Origin: Nymphaea colorata
Taxonomy: Eukaryota; Streptophyta; Magnoliopsida; Nymphaeales; Nymphaeaceae
Assembly: GCF_008831285.2 (NCBI RefSeq)
Contig: NC_045145.1
Coordinates: 3,450,723-3,514,722 of the forward strand
Length of the DNA: 64,000 bases
Direction: 5' to 3'
Shown: piece after piece, positions 58,453 through 64,000 of the stretch
Layout: each line of letters opens with the position of its first letter
How positions within the stretch are numbered: position 1 is the stretch's first letter
Position numbers and translations under genes: made by a program
Notes under the pieces: generated by a model
What the model was told of the DNA's origin: nothing
The model's database searches: none
The model's input: the letters and a program-made list of their open reading frames with translations, nothing else

Positions 58453-61400
58453 GAAGCATTTAGCGTTCTGATTTGTGATAAGTACAGGGGGTGGTGCCAG
58501 TTTGTGTTCGTGATTGGGTTGAGTTTTTAGGTGATCAATTTTCTGAATAATTCTGCTGAAAAAAATGCAGAAAGCGTGTAAGGATACAATTTGAAAATAA
58601 CAATTTTAATTTCATTTAAATAGTTAAATTTTGCCATGCATGGGCCCTCTTGAATCAGCGGTGCAACGAAATAGATCTATTTGGCAATCAAATACACACC
58701 CTAGAAGAAAAATAAGATCGAAGTTAGGATATTTTGGTTTTTTTTTTTAATATCATTTTTAATCTTTTAACTTTTCTAGTATCATTTTTTGCCCTTATAA
58801 AAAGTTTTTTTTTATACTGATTAAGGATAATTTGGTAATTACAAACTCTAGTGCACCATGATGCATATAACCAGATTTGCATGGATGTGCTCTTTCTAAC
58901 GTTTTCAGGTCTCTCCTAGTTCTCAGCAACATCGAGAGGCTAATCCAAGGGAGGCCCCTTATGGTCCCATCCCCACCTTAATATATATATATATATATAC
59001 ATGTAAATTTTTGAAAATTTTATTTATCTTCTATAAAAAATTTGAAAATTTATATTTCAACCAGTGTTAAAATTTATAAATTTTAATTTAGCTCTCATGA
59101 AAAATTTCTGGCTCCGCCCCTAGCAAGATCCTTATCTACATGCAATCGTTCTCAACTGAAGTGGCCGAAGTGGAACCAACAAAAAATATTTAAGGAAATT
59201 TTCGGTGGCCTCTACCTTATCAGCTCAATTCCTTCTCAATTATTCATTATCTATCCGTTTTGAAACAACTTGAGCCAGTCAAACTTGCCTCCTCTCCCTC
59301 GTTCAAATTAAGGGCCAAGTCAATGACTTGCAAGCTGATCCTAGGCTAATCAAAGTCCAAGTCAGTGATGTCGATATATCCCATTTGGATTGAATATAAC
59401 TCTTTTGAAAAATTAGGATATCGAACAAAATTAATATTTTATTAAGAAATCAAATCAAATTTGTATTTAATTAATTAAATCTGATCATATTCGGCTTGAA
59501 CTCAAATACACATAAGTATCTAATCAGAATCGGATTCGGGTTGAATTTAGTTTTACATAATCACATATGAGTATTTTACGAGCCAATCTGAGTCTTGTCG
59601 CAAACATGCTCAGCATAAGGTGCTCTGCAATCCTCCTTCTTTGGATTGGTTACTTAGTCACTGTACTGACAATTAATGCAAGAAATACTTTTGGCTTTAC
59701 CAGCACAAGCACTTTCAGTCATTATGCTTAAGTTAAATAATCATAAGTTGATTGTTTCGTCTAATTGAATCTTCAAATTCACGCTTACCATTCGATCTGA
59801 ACAATCTGACCGCATCCATGCAACCCAATTTGTAAAAATCTCAGTTGTAGCCTATTTCAAAAGTAAGATGATCCCTACACGCCCCATATAATGGATAACA
59901 AAGTTTTAGCTCACCGCACAAGATTTATGGATGTCAACAGATCGGATTTAGATCGGATATACCCTTAACAGTATTTGTCTTTTCAGATATTCACATATTC
60001 TGATTCAAATACAAATAAAGAAAATTCATATCTGAATTCGTATCAAAAATCTGATTTTACAGTTTGAATCCAATTTGAATCTAATTTTTATATTCATTTC
60101 AGAATTTGAATTTTGAACTGAATTTTGCTAATTTTCAAAATATAAGAACATTAGATATATGTTATTTGTTTTAAATAAATCTGATTTGAGTTTGATTGGA
60201 TATTTATGTATATCCGAATCTAGATATCCAATCGGATGTCATTTTTTATGTCTGATTCCGATCCAATTACTTAACCGGATATTAAATATTTTTTCATATC
60301 CGAATTTTTCATATCAGTTCGGTCAGATATCTCATACAAATCGGATATATTAATATCCCAAGATCATCCCATATATTCTAAGTCCTCCATTCATCACATA
60401 TTCTTCTCTAATAGGGAGATGGGGATCGTAAGTAAAGGGGAATACATGGTTCATATATATCTGTCATCGAACCGGATGGTCGATGATATCCAGAAACTAT
60501 CAGTCTTCTCTTTTCGTGTCCTTGCAGGAACTATATCCTTTTAAGTAGAACACACATGAAATGGATTACAACACAAACATGGCATGCATCAGGGGCGGAG
60601 GCAGGGGGCCGCCTAGGCCATGGCCTTACCCCAGCTAATTGAAAAAAAAAAAATTACATTAAAAGAATTGAAAATTTTTAGTTGTGTAATATATTTTTTG
60701 GATTCGGGTTTAGTTTGGCCCTACTTAGATAAGTTTTGTCTAGCCCCTGGAAAAAAATTCTCGCTCCACCCTTAAATGACATCTATTGCATTAGCTACAA
60801 AACAATGGACAAAAGCATTCCACAATTTTAAGATAGATCCATTGGTTGCACGTTCACACCTTTAAGTTCAGAACTCTATTTAAGTAGACTGTTTGCTCTT
60901 GGAATCGTTATACCTATGTTTGAGAGAATTAATATCTCAACAAACAATTTCTTAGGAACGCCATATTAACTCGGTTGAACCTAAAAAGTATTCAGATGAA
61001 TTCTCACTCACACACTCAATTGTGCATGTTACATCTTCATTTATACAGGTTGCATGTGATAAGATAAACGCAATAGCTGAAGGTACACCTGCCATGTTTT
61101 GACAACAATTTAAACTTCAAACTCAAGTTCTTCGAGTAACTTGCGAGCCCGATTTGCTCTGATTATGCATGGTTGTAGTTATCTCTAACAAGCGCTGCTT
61201 CCAATGATGCATCACATTTCGTATTATTTTATTGAGGAAAATCTCTGGTTGCCTCTATCCAAATCGTTGGGCGGAGACATATAATAAATGTCTGTATTTT
61301 CAATGGAATCGATTAGAGTTTCCTTCTAACAAGAAGTGTGAAGCGTTAGAGAAAGATCCCTGAAAATCAGGGACCCCAATCACTTGCCCTGCATGCACAA

Positions 61401-61819
61401 AATGAAGAGAAGGAAGAATAAGATAACCAAATCTGTCAAACCAGAACCTCGGCCACTAGCAGATCTGCTTGTCAAAGATTCTTTTCCACTCATGATTTTC
61501 TATTGCAACAAAAACCATTTAAATTTATCATACAAAAACTTTATATCCAACTCACCAGAGATAAATAATATAGAAAATTCATATTCAATTTCTTTCTTCG
61601 TGCCCAATTCATAAAACCCACGTACTAAAGCAGATCCGAAAAGGACTAACGATGCGCAAGCTTCAACCGCCCTACTATATGTAGACTGCAATTATACGTC
61701 GGCAACAAATCCACGCTTAAATCGATCGAAAAATTCTAAGAAATCTACACAAAGCTATCACCTCTCCTTCCCTGCTTCCCTCTCTCTCTCTCCCTCTCTC
61801 AAAACACGCACTGCCATCC
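58453..61819. other. Non-coding segment downstream of locus 6
   Basis: Up to about 60,980 it is the diverged partner of 45,504-47,614. It contains a (TA)n tract at about 58,981-58,999, an AT-rich patch ending CTGGCTCCGCCCCTAGC (59,108-59,124, the end of a MITE), and the GATCGGATAT-rich repeat at 59,931-60,361. Positions 60,980-61,819 are unique spacer with no gene seen. Confidence 0.45.
60590..60774. mobile_element. MITE-like insertion absent from the paralogous segment
   Basis: Begins CAGGGGCGGAGGCAGGGGGCC and ends AATTCTCGCTCCACCCTTA. The paralogous stretch near 47,400 lacks it. It is the same family as the insert in the locus 5 intron. Target-site duplication unclear. Confidence 0.6.
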
Positions 61820-62346
61820 ATGGCAATAACCCGACGCGCCTTCATCACTTTCTTGGTCTCCTTTCTTCTTCTCCAACTCGCTCTTGCAGCAGCGACACCA
61901 GCGTCCTCCCGCAAAATCTCTGCTTTCCCACTTGGTACGCATCTCATACCCAGCTTGCCATCTCAATTTGGTACTTTATTTCCGTTCTCTGTTTGCCTCT
62001 AATTCAATTGAGCTGCAGAATTGTTTGCGCAGCGATTAGAAGCTTACTGCATTTATCGTTTCCTGTATAGAACTCACGAGCTAATTAATTGAGTGTGATG
62101 GATCAGCATCTTTGCAGGGTTCAGAGAGTGGTGTTACTGGAATAGCAGAAAAAAAAACGAAGGAATTTAAAAGGTGGTGGTGGTGGTCGTGGTGGTGCCA
62201 TGGGCATTGGCAGCAGAGGAGGTTTCAGGGGTGGAGGCATTGGTTATCATGCCAGGAGCGCTGCTGTTGCGCTTGATCACAGTTTGAGGACGACGATGTC
62301 TGCCGTCTCAATGTCCAGCTTGATCATAATTGTCTTTCTGGTGTAG
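61820..62346 (+). pseudogene. Plus-family locus 7 (diverged), one-base frameshift in an A run
   Basis: Exon 1 61,820-61,934 encodes MAITRRAFITFLVSFLLLQL, ALAAATPASSRKISAFPL, then donor CTTG/GTACGC. Exon 2 from 62,107 (acceptor GATCAG/CATCTTTG) reads ASLQGSESGVTGIA, matching the other loci in phase and motif, and enters a run of nine A at about 62,149-62,157. With eight A the frame continues as RRNLKGGGGGRGGA, a Gly/Arg-rich segment and a hydrophobic end SMSSLIIIVFLV to TAG at 62,346. With nine, the exons sum to one base too many and the C-terminus is lost. Either a recent pseudogene, a polymorphism or a sequencing error in a homopolymer. It is the most diverged member, so it shows which residues the family conserves. 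Confidence 0.65.
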
Positions 62347-64000
62347 GAAGGAACTTGGCATTCTGATAATCTTGTGATGTACCCATGGTTCCATGGAGAT
62401 GAGATCGCCATCTGAATTTGCGACACTATGATATGGGCAATCCATTTATTAACATTGCAACAACGACCAATCAAGAAGCTCACGTAACAGGCTGGAGCAA
62501 ATTAAAACATCAGTTTTATTACCTCAGGTGAGCATCAGATTTACAAAAATGTTAAAATTTCAAAGTTCAGAAAAATGGGTAGATCTTAAACACATTCCAC
62601 ATTTTCCACTGCGTGCAGAAAAAAATAATTCCAGCAATCCTGCATGATAAACCTGTGAATTATGATACACTTCAGTTCAATCTGATAGAACACCCTTTTG
62701 CGGATTTACTTTGATATACGAAGAACTTTAGTTGCTGAACCGGTGTCATGCTTCTGGATAGCAATTATACTGTCCATGTGCAAGACTGAATAACGTTCAT
62801 AATCAATATGCTCCGCCAATCAAATTAACTTCACCTGTCGAGCAAGGTAAGGAAGCAGCAAAGCGAAGTCTTGCAACAGCAGAAATGGATCAGGAGAAAC
62901 AAAAGGAAGATAGACAAGTATCCAGCGCTTGAAAACCCATCTGATATACGAACATATGTAGGACTTGTTCTGAGAAGGAAAGTACAATTGTAACCATTTG
63001 AAAAAAGTGCTAAGAAAACTACGGAAAATTGAAAGGGTCTCCCAGATCATGGTTTGATCTATTGTGATGAACGGTTGAAAGGAAAAAACTAACCTGCATT
63101 TTTATCATGTAGCATTAGTTTGACGGACCTTATGATTGAACTGAGTGAGTTTTGGTTAGCCAGAATCACCATTCACTCACTCCAACAGCCCAAGCCCAAG
63201 TAATTGTTTATTGTCAAGTCACACCACCTCCATAAACATCAACAAATTTTAACTCTTTGGTCACAGCTTACAAAGAATCCACAAGCTACCATCGCAGCAG
63301 TATATATGCAAGCCGGAAAGATGGAATTCTCAAGCAACAAGTGTTTGTGCATGCTACAACCATGGGCTAATGCAGCTCATAGACGAAGCACAAATCCCAC
63401 CAATAAAGCTAAATCATAATCACCAAAACAACCAGCAAATAAAGTTAGTGTCAGTAGCTCACCAATAAACGCATTTGCAAGTAGCTGCTCATAAATTAAC
63501 TGCAAATATACTAGCAAACTACCTAATATAGTCACCATCAATGTTCTCTGCAATGCAATCCAGAAGATATAATGTAGGTAACTTCTGTTCTTTACAATGC
63601 TAATCCAACATAACGTTATGATTGCGGCTAGCAGATGAAGCAGTTGACATAAGGGCAGCAACACTAGTCAAAAAACCTGTTAAAGATTGAAAAGGTCTCT
63701 CTCTGAGGCAAAGACCTTTGGACCTTTGGAGATCCTTCAACAACCAGCAAAGAGAGAGGAGGCCTTCAGGGAGCCTTGTCAAGTGCACAGAAGAAAGATT
63801 GGTGAAAAGCTCTTCTATTTGGTTTCCTTTTGCAAAGATACTATCAATCGCTCCACATGGACTGAACTGCATTCTCACCATAGCCAGACCCAGCGACCCA
63901 TATTATGCTGGGATTTGGCATTAATACTCCAGCTAAAAATGCTAAATCCCTATTTTCTAGCGTGTATAGTGTCTGAAAAGAACAATGACGTGCCTACTGG
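62347..64000. other. Right-hand flank, no supportable gene
   Basis: Low-repeat sequence with several short minus-strand frames (for example 63,600-63,881), none with recognisable motifs or clear splice signals. It could include the 3' untranslated end of a minus-strand gene lying beyond the window, but I cannot show this. Confidence 0.35.

Overview
This is plant nuclear DNA from an angiosperm. The evidence is a DYW-class pentatricopeptide repeat (PPR) gene, a nodulin-related NRP1-like gene, spliced genes with TATA boxes, and plant-type LINE, hAT, PIF/Harbinger and FAR1/Mutator remnants. The (GA)n, (CT)n and (TA)n tracts and AT-rich intergenic DNA fit. The species cannot be fixed from the sequence.

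Layout. Positions 541-2409 hold an intact intronless PPR-DYW gene. Positions 5430-6093 hold an NRP1-like gene whose optional intron decides whether the protein ends in one or two copies of the same short motif. From about 7 kb to 62.4 kb the window is a much-rearranged cluster of two small, unrecognised gene families. The plus family (seven loci at 10.9, 16.5, 24.6, 36.1, 44.6, 57.8 and 61.8 kb) encodes about 112-116 aa proteins with a signal peptide, one phase-1 intron, a Gly/Arg-rich middle and a hydrophobic C-terminus. Three loci read intact (10.9, 24.6 and 36.1 kb). Four are broken, each in a different way. The minus family (starts near 20.1, 23.9, 29.8, 35.4 and 41.3 kb) has the same overall plan. 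Two loci read intact (154 aa), two are out of frame and one is an orphan first exon.

An 11.5-kb segment is present twice head-to-tail (20,707-32,279 and 32,280-43,810), with a truncated third start to 44,508. Each unit is itself two older half-units, so a conserved 24-bp-stem inverted repeat appears five times. A second, older duplication links about 7.0-11.7 kb with 47.6-58.5 kb, and a third links the surroundings of the 44.6-kb and 57.8-kb genes.

Mobile DNA: a 762-bp non-autonomous hAT element with an exact 8-bp target-site duplication inside a gene exon (17,071-17,832), a smaller hAT-like element (12,103-12,361), LINE tails at 9.4, 23.0, 34.5 and 49.4 kb with a reverse-transcriptase fragment at about 51 kb, a FAR1-like fossil at 13.3 kb, and a 5.4-kb two-gene PIF/Harbinger element (52,114-57,486). 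The Harbinger element's boundaries are supported by an empty paralogous site in the window. The last 1.6 kb shows no gene I can support.

All intron positions are inferred by comparing paralogs and reading frames. No transcript evidence was available.
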